This document shows, piece by piece, positions 46,305 through 55,301 of a stretch of DNA of 64,000 nt (position 1 is its first letter; every line of letters begins with the position of its first letter). The stretch is from Bradyrhizobium sp. CCBAU 53340 (GTDB lineage: Bacteria > Pseudomonadota > Alphaproteobacteria > Rhizobiales > Xanthobacteraceae): the NCBI RefSeq assembly GCF_015291645.1, contig NZ_CP030055.1:4774001-4838000 (forward strand), given 5' to 3'. Under the pieces are notes generated by a model. That model did no database searches. It was given only the letters and a program-made list of their open reading frames with translations, and was not told the DNA's origin. The position numbers were made by a program, and so were the translations under genes.

Positions 46305-46470
46305 GTGCCTGTCTCCTCAGGAATCGGCGTCACTCCGTCTAACGCCAGATCCTATCTATTTGTTCTGTCTTTCTTTTCTCTTCCGCCTTCCCATTCTTGC
46401 GGTAAGCGGCTACAATTTTCTTAGCGAATGATACATAAGTATCTTGCGCTGCGGTATCCAGCTCCACATC

Positions 46471-46486
46471 TGTAGTGAACACTACA
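46471..46486. promoter_or_regulatory. Probable TetR operator before the RND pump
   Basis: TGTAGTG-AA-CACTACA, a symmetric site with 7-bp arms, 17 bp before the adaptor start and immediately upstream of its ribosome site (TGGAG). Binding would block the pump promoter or early transcription. Confidence 0.6.
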
Positions 46487-46502
46487 TATCTGGAGCGCGC
46501 AA

Positions 46503-47744
46503 ATGCCCCCCTCCCAAGAAACGTCTCCCGCCGGCCGTGTCCGCCGTCTTCTCGGTGGTGTCGCCATCGTCGGCGCCCTCGCCGTCGCCGGCTCGATCGC
46601 GACCGGCCACTACTTCCACGCCGCTCAGGCGACGGCAACGGCCGCTGCCGCTGAGCAGGCCGTTCCCGTCACCGTCGCAATGATCGAACCCAAGCAGACC
46701 GTGCTGTGGGACGATTTCTCCGGCCGGCTCGAGGCCATCCAGCGCGTCGAGCTTCGCCCGCGCGTCGCCGGCGCGATCCTGTCGACCAACTTCGCCGAAG
46801 GCGCGCTGGTGAAGGCCGGCGATGTGCTGTTCAAGATCGATCCGGCACCTTACGCTGCAGAGGTCGACAAGGCCGCCGCCCAGCTCGAAGCTGCGAAAGC
46901 GCGCGTCGTGTTCACCCAGAGCGAGCTCGAACGCGGCGCCCAGCTGGTCGGAAACGCCGTGGTCACGCGGCGCGATTACGACCAGCGCGACAACGCCAAT
47001 CGCGAAGCCATCGCCAATGTGAAGGCGGCCGAAGCGACACTGCAGACCGCAAAGCTCAATCTCGACTACACCGAGGTGCGCGCGCCCGTCGACGGCCGTG
47101 TCGGCAAGATCGAAGTCACCGTCGGCAACCTCGTCGCCGCCGGCACCGCTTCCCCGGTGCTGACCTCGCTGGTCTCGGTCAATCCGATCTACGCCTCGTT
47201 CGATGCGGACGAAGAGGTCGTGCTGCGCGCGCTGAACTCGATCGCCGATAGCACCGGCAAGCGCGGCAAGCTCGACCAGATCCCTGTGGAGATGGCGACG
47301 TCAGGCGGCCTCTCGGCCAAGGGCCACATCCAGCTGATCGACAATCAGGTCAACGGCCAGAGCGGCACCATCCGCGTCCGCGCCGTCTTCCCCAACGAGG
47401 ACGGGCGCTTTATCCCCGGCCAGTTCGCGCGCGTGCGCATGGGTCAGCCGAAGCAGCAGACGCTGGTGATGATCGACGAGCGCGCGATCGGCACCGACCA
47501 GGACAAGAAGTTCGTGATGGCGGTCGGTGACGACAGCCGCGCGGTCTACAGGCCGATCACGCTCGGCGGCGCGGTCGATGGTCTTCGCATCGTGACCGCG
47601 GGCCTGAAGCCGGGCGACCGCATCGTCGTCAATGGCCTGCAGCGCGTACGTCCTGGCGCTCTCCTCAAGACCGAGATCGCGGCTATGGGCGCGCGCGGGC
47701 AGCAGGCCTCCAACCACAGCAACCAGGACGTGGTGCAACGCTAG
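46503..47744 (+). CDS. RND efflux periplasmic adaptor (MexE/AcrA type)
   Basis: 413 residues. N-terminal anchor (LLGGVAIVGALAVAGSIATG), lipoyl-like halves (ELRPRVAGAILSTNFAEGALVKAGDVLFKIDPAPY; DGRVGKIEVTVGNLV), alpha-hairpin (AAAQLEAAKARVVFTQSELERG) and a C-terminal membrane-proximal domain. It is followed after 142 bp by the pump gene. Divergent TetR regulation is likely. Confidence 0.92.
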   Translation: MPPSQETSPAGRVRRLLGGVAIVGALAVAGSIATGHYFHAAQATATAAAAEQAVPVTVAMIEPKQTVLWDDFSGRLEAIQRVELRPRVAGAILSTNFAEGALVKAGDVLFKIDPAPYAAEVDKAAAQLEAAKARVVFTQSELERGAQLVGNAVVTRRDYDQRDNANREAIANVKAAEATLQTAKLNLDYTEVRAPVDGRVGKIEVTVGNLVAAGTASPVLTSLVSVNPIYASFDADEEVVLRALNSIADSTGKRGKLDQIPVEMATSGGLSAKGHIQLIDNQVNGQSGTIRVRAVFPNEDGRFIPGQFARVRMGQPKQQTLVMIDERAIGTDQDKKFVMAVGDDSRAVYRPITLGGAVDGLRIVTAGLKPGDRIVVNGLQRVRPGALLKTEIAAMGARGQQASNHSNQDVVQR

Positions 47745-47750
47745 TTACCT

Positions 47751-47781
47751 CATCCTGGCTCGCGCGACGCGAGCCTGGATG
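47751..47781 (+). repeat. Intra-operon hairpin
   Basis: CATCCTGGCTCGC (47751-47763) and GCGAGCCTGGATG (47769-47781) form a stem with one mismatch and a 5-nt loop, 6 bp after the adaptor stop. No T-run follows, so it may temper adaptor/pump stoichiometry or protect the mRNA end, or be a degenerate dispersed repeat. Confidence 0.5.
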
Positions 47782-47886
47782 ACCACGTTATAGAACGACC
47801 AAGACATCGCATCCCGACTCCGGAATCACGGGTATCGCCCGCGTTCCGGACAACGGGAGAGCTGTCTCTCTTGCAGGGGCAAAGCC

Positions 47887-50800
47887 ATGAATCTCTCAAA
47901 GTTCTTCATCGATCGTCCGATTTTCGCCGGTGTGCTGTCAGTCCTGATTTTTCTCGCCGGCCTGATCTCGCTGTTCGCGATGCCGATCTCGGAATATCCC
48001 GATGTCGTGCCGCCCTCGGTGCTCGTGCGCGCGACCTATCCCGGCGCCAATCCCAAGGTGATCGCGGAGACGGTGGCGACGCCCATCGAAGAGCAGATCA
48101 ACGGCGTCGAAGGCATGCTCTATATGTCGAGCCAGGCGACCACGGACGGCGCGATGACGCTGACGGTGACGTTCCGCCTCGGCACCGACCCCGACAAGGC
48201 AACCCAGCTGGTGCAGAACCGCGTGCAACAGGCCGAGCCGCGCCTGCCGGCCGTGGTGCGCCAGCTCGGCATCATCACCAAGAAGTCCTCGCCCGACCTC
48301 ACCATGGTGGTGCATCTGCTGTCGCCGAACGGTCGCTACGACATGACGTATTTGCGCAACTATGCGGTGCTCAATGTCAAGGACCGGCTGGCGCGGATCG
48401 ACGGCGTCGGCGACGTCCAGCTCTACGGCGCGGGCGACTATTCGATGCGGGTCTGGGTCGATCCACAGAAGGCGGCCGAGCATGGCCTCACCGCAAGCGA
48501 CATTGTCAAGGCAATCCAGGCGCAGAACGTCGAGGCTGCGGCCGGCGTGGTCGGCTCCTCCCCGAACGTCAAGGGCATCGACCTGCAACTGTCGGTCAAT
48601 GCCGAGGGACGCCTCGCCAACGAGGAACAGTTCGGCGATATCGTGGTCAAGACCGGCACGCGCGGCGAAGTCGTGCGCTTGCGCGACGTCGCTCGCATCG
48701 AGCTTGGGGCCTCCGAATACGGCCTGCGCTCGCTGCTCGACAACAAGCAGGCGGTGGCGATCCCGATCTTCCAGGCGCCCGGCTCCAACGCGCTCCAGAT
48801 TTCCGATCACGTCCGTGCCACCATGGCGGAGATCAAGAAGAACATGCCGGAAGGCGTGTCCTACCAGATCGTCTACGATCCTACCCAGTTCGTGCGCTCC
48901 TCGATCGAGGCCGTCATCCACACCCTGCTGGAAGCGATCGCGCTGGTGGTGCTGGTGGTGATCCTGTTCCTGCAGACCTGGCGCGCCTCGATCATTCCGC
49001 TGCTGGCTGTGCCGGTGTCGATCGTCGGAACGTTCGCGGTGATGCACTTATTCGGCTTCTCCATCAACGCGCTCAGCCTGTTTGGCCTGGTGCTCGCCAT
49101 CGGCATCGTCGTCGACGACGCTATCGTCGTGGTCGAGAACGTCGAGCGCAACATCGAGGGCGGGCTGTCGCCGCGCGATGCCACCTATCAGGCGATGCGC
49201 GAGGTCTCCGGTCCGATCATCGCGATCGCGATGGTGCTGATCGCGGTGTTCGTTCCCCTCGCCTTCATCTCCGGCCTCACCGGGCAGTTCTACAAGCAGT
49301 TCGCGCTGACGATTGCGATCTCGACCGTGATCTCGGCCATCAACTCGCTGACGCTGTCACCGGCCCTGTCGGCGCTGCTGCTCAAGGGGCACAACGAGCC
49401 GAAGGACCGGCTGACGATCGTCATGGAGAAGAGCCTTGGCTGGTTCTTCCGCCGCTTCAACCGAGCGTTCACCTACTCCTCGGAAAGCTACAGCGGCACC
49501 GTCACCAAGGTGATCTCCGGCAAGGCCGCGGTGATGGGCCTCTACGTCGTCCTCGTCGGCATCACCGCCTTCCTGTTCCAGCAGGTGCCGAGCGGCTTTG
49601 TGCCAGGCCAGGATAAGCAATATCTTGTCGGCTTCGCCCGCCTGCCCGATGGCGCAACGCTCGACCGCACCGAAGAGGTGATCCGCAAGATGAGCGACAT
49701 CGCGCTGACCCAGCCCGGTGTCGAGAGCTCGGTCGCTTTCCCGGGCCTGTCGATCTCCGGCTTCACCAACTCGTCCAACGCCGGCATCGTGTTCTCGACG
49801 CTGAAACCGTTCGACGAGCGCAAGGATCCGTCGCTCAGCGGTCCCGCACTGGCGGCCGAGCTGAACAAGAAATATGCCGGCATCCAGGAAGCCTTCATCG
49901 CCATGTTCCCGCCGCCGCCGGTCAACGGCCTCGGCACCATCGGCGGCTTCAAGCTCCAGATCGAGGACCGCGCCGGCCTCGGTTATGAGGCGCTGAATGA
50001 CGCCACCAAGGCGTTCATGGCGGCGATGCAGAAGGCGCCGGAGATCGCCGGCGTGTTCTCGAGCTTCCAGGTCAACGTGCCTCAGCTGTTCGCCGACATC
50101 GACCGCACCAAGGCGCTGCAGCTAGGCGTGCCCGTGACAGAGGTGTTCAACACGCTGCAGATTTACCTCGGCTCCTACTACGTCAACGACTTCAACAAGT
50201 TTGGCCGTACCTATTCCGTCTATGTGCAGGCCGACGCGCCGTTCCGCGCCCGTGCCGACGACATCAGGCAGCTCAAGGTACGCTCCTCCTCCGGCGACAT
50301 GGTGCCATTGTCGGCGCTGCTCACGATCCGTCAGAGCGCGGGGCCTGAGCGCGCGATCCGCTACAACGGCTTCCTATCGTCTGACATCAACGCGGCGGCC
50401 GCGCCCGGCTATTCCTCCGGCCAGGCCCAGGAGGCGGCGACGCGGATTGCGGCGGAAGTGCTGCCGCCCGGCTTTGCGTTCGAGTGGACCGACCTGACCT
50501 ATCAGGAGTTCATCGCCGGCAATTCCGGGCTCTGGGTGTTCCCGCTGGCCATCCTGCTGGTGTTCCTGGTGCTGGCCGCGCTTTATGAGAGCCTGACCCT
50601 GCCGCTCTCGATCATCATGATCGTGCCGATGGGATTGCTTGCCGCCATGTTCGGCGTATGGCTTTCCAAGGGTGACAATAACGTCTTCACCCAGATCGGC
50701 CTCATCGTGCTGGTCGGCCTCTCTGCCAAGAACGCGATCCTGATCGTCGAATTCGCGCGCGAGCTCGAATTCGCCGGCCGCACCCCGTTCCGGGCTGCGA

Positions 50801-51075
50801 TCGAGGCGAGCCGCTTAAGGCTTCGCCCGATCCTGATGACGTCGATGGCGTTCATCATGGGCGTGCTGCCGCTCGTACTCTCGACCGGCGCAGGTTCCGA
50901 AATGCGGCGCGCCATGGGCGTCGCCGTGTTCTCCGGCATGATCGGCGTCACCGTATTCGGCCTGTTCCTGACGCCGGTGTTCTATGTGCTGCTGCGGACC
51001 ATCACCGGCCTGAAGCCGCTGGTGCATCACAGCAGCGACATCAGTGCGGCACCGGTTCAGGGCGTCGGGCACTAA
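47887..51075 (+). CDS. RND efflux pump, HAE1 family (AcrB/MexF-like)
   Basis: 1062 residues, full length. It begins NLSKFFIDRPIFAGVLSV, the HAE1 opening, with two large periplasmic loops. Helix 4 carries the proton-relay pair in GIVVDDAIVVVEN, and helix 10 the lysine in GLSAKNAILIVEF. HAE1 pumps expel hydrophobic and amphiphilic drugs. A strong GCAGGGGC ribosome site precedes the ATG. No outer-membrane factor gene follows, so a TolC-like protein from elsewhere must complete the pump. The stop overlaps the convergent TauE/SafE gene by four bases. Confidence 0.94.
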   Translation: MNLSKFFIDRPIFAGVLSVLIFLAGLISLFAMPISEYPDVVPPSVLVRATYPGANPKVIAETVATPIEEQINGVEGMLYMSSQATTDGAMTLTVTFRLGTDPDKATQLVQNRVQQAEPRLPAVVRQLGIITKKSSPDLTMVVHLLSPNGRYDMTYLRNYAVLNVKDRLARIDGVGDVQLYGAGDYSMRVWVDPQKAAEHGLTASDIVKAIQAQNVEAAAGVVGSSPNVKGIDLQLSVNAEGRLANEEQFGDIVVKTGTRGEVVRLRDVARIELGASEYGLRSLLDNKQAVAIPIFQAPGSNALQISDHVRATMAEIKKNMPEGVSYQIVYDPTQFVRSSIEAVIHTLLEAIALVVLVVILFLQTWRASIIPLLAVPVSIVGTFAVMHLFGFSINALSLFGLVLAIGIVVDDAIVVVENVERNIEGGLSPRDATYQAMREVSGPIIAIAMVLIAVFVPLAFISGLTGQFYKQFALTIAISTVISAINSLTLSPALSALLLKGHNEPKDRLTIVMEKSLGWFFRRFNRAFTYSSESYSGTVTKVISGKAAVMGLYVVLVGITAFLFQQVPSGFVPGQDKQYLVGFARLPDGATLDRTEEVIRKMSDIALTQPGVESSVAFPGLSISGFTNSSNAGIVFSTLKPFDERKDPSLSGPALAAELNKKYAGIQEAFIAMFPPPPVNGLGTIGGFKLQIEDRAGLGYEALNDATKAFMAAMQKAPEIAGVFSSFQVNVPQLFADIDRTKALQLGVPVTEVFNTLQIYLGSYYVNDFNKFGRTYSVYVQADAPFRARADDIRQLKVRSSSGDMVPLSALLTIRQSAGPERAIRYNGFLSSDINAAAAPGYSSGQAQEAATRIAAEVLPPGFAFEWTDLTYQEFIAGNSGLWVFPLAILLVFLVLAALYESLTLPLSIIMIVPMGLLAAMFGVWLSKGDNNVFTQIGLIVLVGLSAKNAILIVEFARELEFAGRTPFRAAIEASRLRLRPILMTSMAFIMGVLPLVLSTGAGSEMRRAMGVAVFSGMIGVTVFGLFLTPVFYVLLRTITGLKPLVHHSSDISAAPVQGVGH

Positions 51076-51800
51076 AGCAGCGATATCCCGGAGACAAGCA
51101 ACAGAACGAGCACGGTCTTGCGAAAGACCGTCTCGTTCACCCTGTGAAAGGCGATCACCCCGAGCGCGGAGCCTGCGAACAGCGCAGGCAGGCTGACGGC
51201 GAGATCGACGAAGACCTTTGACGACAGATCCTGGTGTCCGACCAGCAGCACGATCGCAAAGACCTGCATCGCCGCAATGAACGGCTGCACCAAGCCGCGC
51301 TGCTCGCTTTTGGGCATGCCGCGCATGTCGCACCAGATCGTCGGGATCGCGCCTGGCATGGCGGTGAGCCCACCGACCAGCCCTCCCCCGAACCCGATCA
51401 GCGCAACCCAGTGCCGGCCGACGGCCTCGCCGGCACTCACCAGCGTCGGCCGCAGCAACATGTATCCCGCGTACAGCGCCACGACGACGCCAAAGCCGCG
51501 CCGAAGCAGATGCGTATCGGTACTCTGCAACAGCGACACTGCAATCGGAACACCGATCAGCCCACCGACGATCAAGAGCAGGCTTCCCTCCCAGCGGATG
51601 TTGTGCCGGAGTGCCCACAGATTGGTCGCCTGCACGCCGATGCTGCACGCCATCATCAGCGGCACGGCTTCGAGCGGCTGAAACACGCGAAGCAGGACCG
51701 CCCCCGCTACGGCCGAAAATGCGAAGCCCGAGAGTCCGGAGACGAAGGCTCCTGCGAACACGGCGACGCTGAGCAGCAGCAGGGTCGTGATGTCAGGCAT
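51072..51800 (-). CDS. TauE/SafE family membrane transporter
   Basis: 242 residues, about eight membrane helices in two repeats (AVFAGAFVSGLSGFAFSAVAGAVLL; LIGFGGGLVGGLTAMPGA). The family is linked to export or import of sulfite, sulfoacetate and other organosulfur anions. No sulfur-metabolism genes are adjacent, so the substrate is open. It is convergent with the RND pump and follows two overlapping small genes by 14 bp on its own strand, so it may share their promoter. Confidence 0.9.
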   Translation of the reverse strand: MPDITTLLLLSVAVFAGAFVSGLSGFAFSAVAGAVLLRVFQPLEAVPLMMACSIGVQATNLWALRHNIRWEGSLLLIVGGLIGVPIAVSLLQSTDTHLLRRGFGVVVALYAGYMLLRPTLVSAGEAVGRHWVALIGFGGGLVGGLTAMPGAIPTIWCDMRGMPKSEQRGLVQPFIAAMQVFAIVLLVGHQDLSSKVFVDLAVSLPALFAGSALGVIAFHRVNETVFRKTVLVLLLVSGISLL

Positions 51801-51814
51801 GATCCGCCCTCCGC

Positions 51815-52048
51815 TCAGTCATAGGGAATTGGCGCGACCGGCATGGGCGCACTTTCAGCGCAGGTTGCAGCCTCGCGCGGAAACGACACATCCATCGCAT
51901 GCGCGTGCGATCGTTCCAGCATGACGAGGCCAACCAGTTGAAGGGTGACGAGCGCAGCGGCGAGCGCGATCGCGACAATACTGCCGTTACGCGCGCTGGA
52001 AACCGGGGCGAGCGGTCGAACGCCCGCGCGCATCAGATTGGTAGGCAT
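51815..52048 (-). CDS. Small single-span membrane protein, unknown function
   Basis: 77 residues from ATG 52048, which has AAGGAAG nine bases upstream; the ATG at 52069 does not. One membrane helix is clear (SIVAIALAAALVTLQLVGLVML) with a basic N-side, so the N-terminus should face the cytoplasm. A short periplasmic tail rich in Pro and Ala follows (PMPVAPIPYD). It overlaps the end of the gene at 51987-52244 by 62 bp in another frame. No family recognised. Confidence 0.55.
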   Translation of the reverse strand: MPTNLMRAGVRPLAPVSSARNGSIVAIALAAALVTLQLVGLVMLERSHAHAMDVSFPREAATCAESAPMPVAPIPYD

Positions 52049-52244
52049 TTTCTGAAACTTCCTTTTCATTGCAGACAGAAATGAATTCGTTCAAAGATGA
52101 CGTTTCGGGTTGCGCGCCCAGCAAGTGGCGGTAGCTCAGCAAGACGCGCCGCGCCTCGATTGCACGCTGCTGACGCAGCGCTGCGACCATGCGATCGACA
52201 ACGACGTGGAACTTGCCGGCCAGACTCCATGACGCTGTTCGCAT
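51987..52244 (-). CDS. Small basic helical protein, unknown function
   Basis: 85 residues from ATG 52244 with a good AGGAG site. The first 50 residues are helical and basic (FHVVVDRMVAALRQQRAIEARRVLL), while the C-terminus is low in structure (SDARGRSTARPGFQRA) and overlaps the next gene, so the true conserved part may be the N-terminus. A perfect Crp-type site lies 53 bp before the start. No family recognised; the long overlap with 51815-52048 makes one of the two ends uncertain. Confidence 0.55.
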   Translation of the reverse strand: MRTASWSLAGKFHVVVDRMVAALRQQRAIEARRVLLSYRHLLGAQPETSSLNEFISVCNEKEVSENAYQSDARGRSTARPGFQRA

Positions 52245-52296
52245 GACGATCTCCTCTCACCCGCAAGCGACATTGATGGAATTCACTTCCACCCGC

Positions 52297-52312
52297 TGTG
52301 AGTTGCTTCACA
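52297..52312. promoter_or_regulatory. Perfect Crp-type site TGTGA-N6-TCACA
   Basis: Both half-sites match the Crp consensus exactly with the 6-bp spacer (GTTGCT). It is centred about 60 bp before the start of the small gene at 51987-52244, the normal distance for an activator. A second identical-pattern site is at 57097-57112. Confidence 0.6.
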
Positions 52313-52463
52313 CAAGAATCGAACGCGACGAACAAGAAGCCGTGTGCGCTTTCGTAGGAGAGAACGCAGCAAATCGCGTCACCCGAACGAATGACGCGCG
52401 ATAACATTGTGATGATGAAAATGCGGGCGTCGTACTGCCGCTTTTCGCGGCGACACCAGCGCG

Positions 52464-53585
52464 TCAGTGAACGAGCGGGTTGGAAAATCCGGCCGCGAGC
52501 TTGACGAGGTCGGCCTGGCGGCTCGTGCCGGTCTTGTCGAATACACGATGCAGATGCGTCTTGACCGTCGTCTCGGCGATCCCGAGCGCGTCGGCCGTCT
52601 CCGGCACACCGCCGACTTCGACGATGGATTGCAGAACCCTGAGCTCCGCAGGCGTCAATTCGAACGTGCGGTCGATCAGCCCGGCGCAAGAACGGGCATC
52701 GAGTGTCGCTTTCCAGACGAACAGGGCTCCGATCGCGCCACAAGCGCGCCCCGCGCCGCCCTCCCGCAACAGCGAAGGCAGCGCGATCACATGGGCAACG
52801 TAATATGACCCGTCGCTCGAGGTCAGTTGAATATTGCAACCGACTGACGCAGCGGCGGCTACCTCGGCTTCGCCACGGAAGACATCGCGCAGGACTGCAT
52901 TCGTGTCAGCCGACCTTGCCAGCAGCCGGCCGTTGACGGACCTCAGGACATCGTCGGCATCCAGGATTGCATCGGCAGCCGGATTGCTGTGAACGATTTG
53001 ACAGGCGGCGTCGAGCAGGATCACGCCGGCCTTAAGGCGATCTACGACGTCGGCCAGCGCCATCGATTTCTGCCGCTTCTGCTCGATCGTCCGGTTGATC
53101 ATCAAAGCGCGGCTTGCATGCGGAGCCACGAGCTGCATGCGAGCCCGCATCTTCGCGTCCAACATCTCGCGCCCGGGGATCACCGTCATCAGCATCGGAC
53201 ATGACGAGTTCGCCTGCTCCAGCACCACATTTGCGACGTCGGCACATCCTTGGGGGCGCAGCCATTCCTGGTAGAAACGGCCGCGGCGATATTCGTCGAA
53301 ATTCACGAGATCGGGGATGTTGCGCACCTCGCCGTAGCGAGGCAGCCTGGCGAGCGGGTCATGCTGGGCGTATTCGTCGGCATAGAGCTGGATGTAGTGC
53401 GGATCGACCCCGCAATAATAGTGCATCGCACCGCACTTGCTGACTTTATCCTTTGAAATCAGGCCGCAGGCCCGGCTGCCGAAGAAGCCGTTGAGCCTGA
53501 CGACGACGTCGGCCCACAAATCGGGATTGAGGCCGGCGTCATAGATATGCTCGATCAGCTCGGAGTGCCTGGCAGTCAACTGCAT
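52464..53585 (-). CDS. LuxR-type solo regulator (paralogue 1)
   Basis: 373 residues from ATG 53585, chosen because it lines up with the start of the neighbouring paralogue; TTG 53597 is possible. The C-terminal LuxR helix-turn-helix (LTPAELRVLQSIVEVGG, ALGIAETTVKTHLHRVFDKTGTS, about 305-365) is intact. The N-terminal half (YYCGVDPHYIQLY, FDEYRRGRFYQEW) is shared with the paralogue at 53698 and less closely with that at 57108. A PAS-like centre (LLDAACQIVHSNPAADAIL) follows. It is not an acyl-homoserine-lactone binding domain of the TraR type, and there is no luxI gene. Signal unknown. Confidence 0.88.
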   Translation of the reverse strand: MQLTARHSELIEHIYDAGLNPDLWADVVVRLNGFFGSRACGLISKDKVSKCGAMHYYCGVDPHYIQLYADEYAQHDPLARLPRYGEVRNIPDLVNFDEYRRGRFYQEWLRPQGCADVANVVLEQANSSCPMLMTVIPGREMLDAKMRARMQLVAPHASRALMINRTIEQKRQKSMALADVVDRLKAGVILLDAACQIVHSNPAADAILDADDVLRSVNGRLLARSADTNAVLRDVFRGEAEVAAAASVGCNIQLTSSDGSYYVAHVIALPSLLREGGAGRACGAIGALFVWKATLDARSCAGLIDRTFELTPAELRVLQSIVEVGGVPETADALGIAETTVKTHLHRVFDKTGTSRQADLVKLAAGFSNPLVH

Positions 53586-53697
53586 TGGAAGAGCCAATCG
53601 TCACACGCGCGGATTTCAAATGGGGATGCCCTGCGGCTTTTCTATGGAGTCGATCGAGCGGCCAATAGGTTCAACGATTCCGATGCCGATCGATCAA

Positions 53698-54816
53698 TCA
53701 ATTGACGAGCGGATTGGAGAATCCGGCCGCAAGCTTGACGAGGTCCGCCTGCCGGCTCGTGCCCGTCTTGGCGAACACGCGATGCAGATGCGTCTTCACC
53801 GTCGTCTCGGCGATTCCCAGTGCGGTTGCCGTCTCGGGAACGCCACCAACCTCGACAATCGACAGGAACACCCGCAGCTCGGCCGGCGTCAGGTCGAAAG
53901 TCCGCGCGACCAGCTCGCCGTAGGACTGCCCGCCAAGCGTGACCTTGCGCAGCAGCAGCGCGCCGACGGCGTCGGACGACCGGTCGCTGCCGTTGCGCAA
54001 CACTGACGACAGCGGCAGGACGTGCGCGACGTAACGTTCGCCCTTGGGCGAAAGCAACGGGATCGCCTGTGCTCCTACGGCAGGCGAAGGAGCTTCGCCG
54101 CGGGCCGCGAAGGTATCGCGCAGCGCCTGATTGGCCTCGGCGCCGCTGGCCACGAGCTGGCCGGCAACGACACGAACCACATCGTCAGCCGCGAGCAGCA
54201 CGTAGCCGCTCGCATTGGCGTGCACCACATGGCAGCTGGAATCGAGCAGGAAGATGCCCGATGACAGATTGTCCAGCACGTCGGCGAGCGCCGTCGCCAG
54301 CGTCAGCTTTGCGCTGATCGCCCGGTTGACAAGCAGCGCCCGGCTCGCGTGGGGCACGATCAACGACATCCGGTGCTTCATCCCGGCGTCGACCATGCGC
54401 CGGCCCGACAGCACCGTCATCATCACCGGGCAGCTCGCATTCGACTTCTCGAGCACGACATTGGCCGCATCACTAGCGCTCTGCGGCTGCATCCATTCCT
54501 GATAGAAGCGCCCCCGGCGGTATTCGTCGAAATTGACGAGGTCGGGGATACTTACAATCTGGCCGTGTGGCGGCAGGATCGTCAACGGATCGAACTTGGA
54601 ATGGGTCTCCGAATAGAGCTGGATGTAGTGCGGATCGGCCCCGCAATAATAGTGCGTGACGCCGAACTTGCTGATCGAGTCCTTGGAAAACAGCCCGCAT
54701 GCCTGGCCGCCAACGAAATCGCGGATGCCCAGGACGACGTCGTCCCACAACGTGGGATCAAGACCGGCATCGTAGATCCGTTCGACCAGATCGGACAGCT
54801 TCCGCGCTCTCGGCAT
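53698..54816 (-). CDS. LuxR-type solo regulator (paralogue 2)
   Basis: 372 residues from ATG 54816, aligned with paralogue 1; a longer frame to 54879 begins inside a palindrome and has a poorly spaced ribosome site. Same architecture: N-terminal sensor (YYCGADPHYIQLY, FDEYRRGRFYQEW), PAS-like centre (LLDSSCHVVHANASGYVLL) and C-terminal helix-turn-helix (LTPAELRVFLSIVEVGG, GIAETTVKTHLHRVFAKTGTS). It is 112 bp upstream of paralogue 1 on the same strand, so the pair arose by tandem duplication. Targets and ligand unknown. Confidence 0.88.
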   Translation of the reverse strand: MPRARKLSDLVERIYDAGLDPTLWDDVVLGIRDFVGGQACGLFSKDSISKFGVTHYYCGADPHYIQLYSETHSKFDPLTILPPHGQIVSIPDLVNFDEYRRGRFYQEWMQPQSASDAANVVLEKSNASCPVMMTVLSGRRMVDAGMKHRMSLIVPHASRALLVNRAISAKLTLATALADVLDNLSSGIFLLDSSCHVVHANASGYVLLAADDVVRVVAGQLVASGAEANQALRDTFAARGEAPSPAVGAQAIPLLSPKGERYVAHVLPLSSVLRNGSDRSSDAVGALLLRKVTLGGQSYGELVARTFDLTPAELRVFLSIVEVGGVPETATALGIAETTVKTHLHRVFAKTGTSRQADLVKLAAGFSNPLVN

Positions 54817-54876
54817 GGCGTTCAATGGTTTTGGATGAACAATGCTTGGTACGATAACACAAGCGAAGCACGCCAT

Positions 54877-54896
54877 CATCCTCCGATCGGAGGATG
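54877..54896. promoter_or_regulatory. Perfect 20-bp palindrome before LuxR paralogue 2
   Basis: CATCCTCCGA followed by its exact complement TCGGAGGATG, about 60 bp upstream of the paralogue 2 start and 111 bp downstream of the DUF6894-type gene. No spacer, no T-run, so an operator is more likely than a terminator. It could be a self-regulatory site. Confidence 0.5.
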
Positions 54897-55007
54897 GGTG
54901 CCGGCCAGGCGGATGGCGCCCGGCCGGCAGGCTTCCGTTCAGGCCGCCAGGGCTGATGCCGGCTCAGAACGCGGTGCCGAAATTGGTTGGGGCGCCGCCG
55001 GAACCGG

Positions 55008-55256
55008 TCACGTCTGGTCCCAACTCGCTCTCTCGGCACTCTCCGCCCAGACCGCGGCGCGATAGATCTCGCGCCCGCTATTGTCCCTCACGCGGATCCA
55101 CGCATCACAATCGCGCAGATCATCGCGCCAGACGAAGAGATGCCTTGCCATCTCGTCGGCGACCACGAACGTCGCCTTGGTATGCTCGAACACCATGCCA
55201 CCCGGGTCGATCTTCACAACGTTGCCGACCAGGAGGTCGAAGAAGAAACGGCGCAT
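55008..55256 (-). CDS. DUF6894-type small protein
   Basis: 82 residues from ATG 55256 with GGAG eight bases before it. The opening RRFFFDLLVGN and the C-terminal strand DAWIRVRDNSGREIYRAAV match the family of roughly 75-90-residue proteins (MPRYFFxx...WxIxVRDxxGR) that occur in many copies in Bradyrhizobium and relatives. Function is unknown. It follows the DUF3455 gene by 45 bp on the same strand. Confidence 0.8.
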   Translation of the reverse strand: MRRFFFDLLVGNVVKIDPGGMVFEHTKATFVVADEMARHLFVWRDDLRDCDAWIRVRDNSGREIYRAAVWAESAERASWDQT

Positions 55257-55301
55257 TCAATACTCCAACGGACGGCGCCACCCACAATGCCGCGCCATTC
55301 C

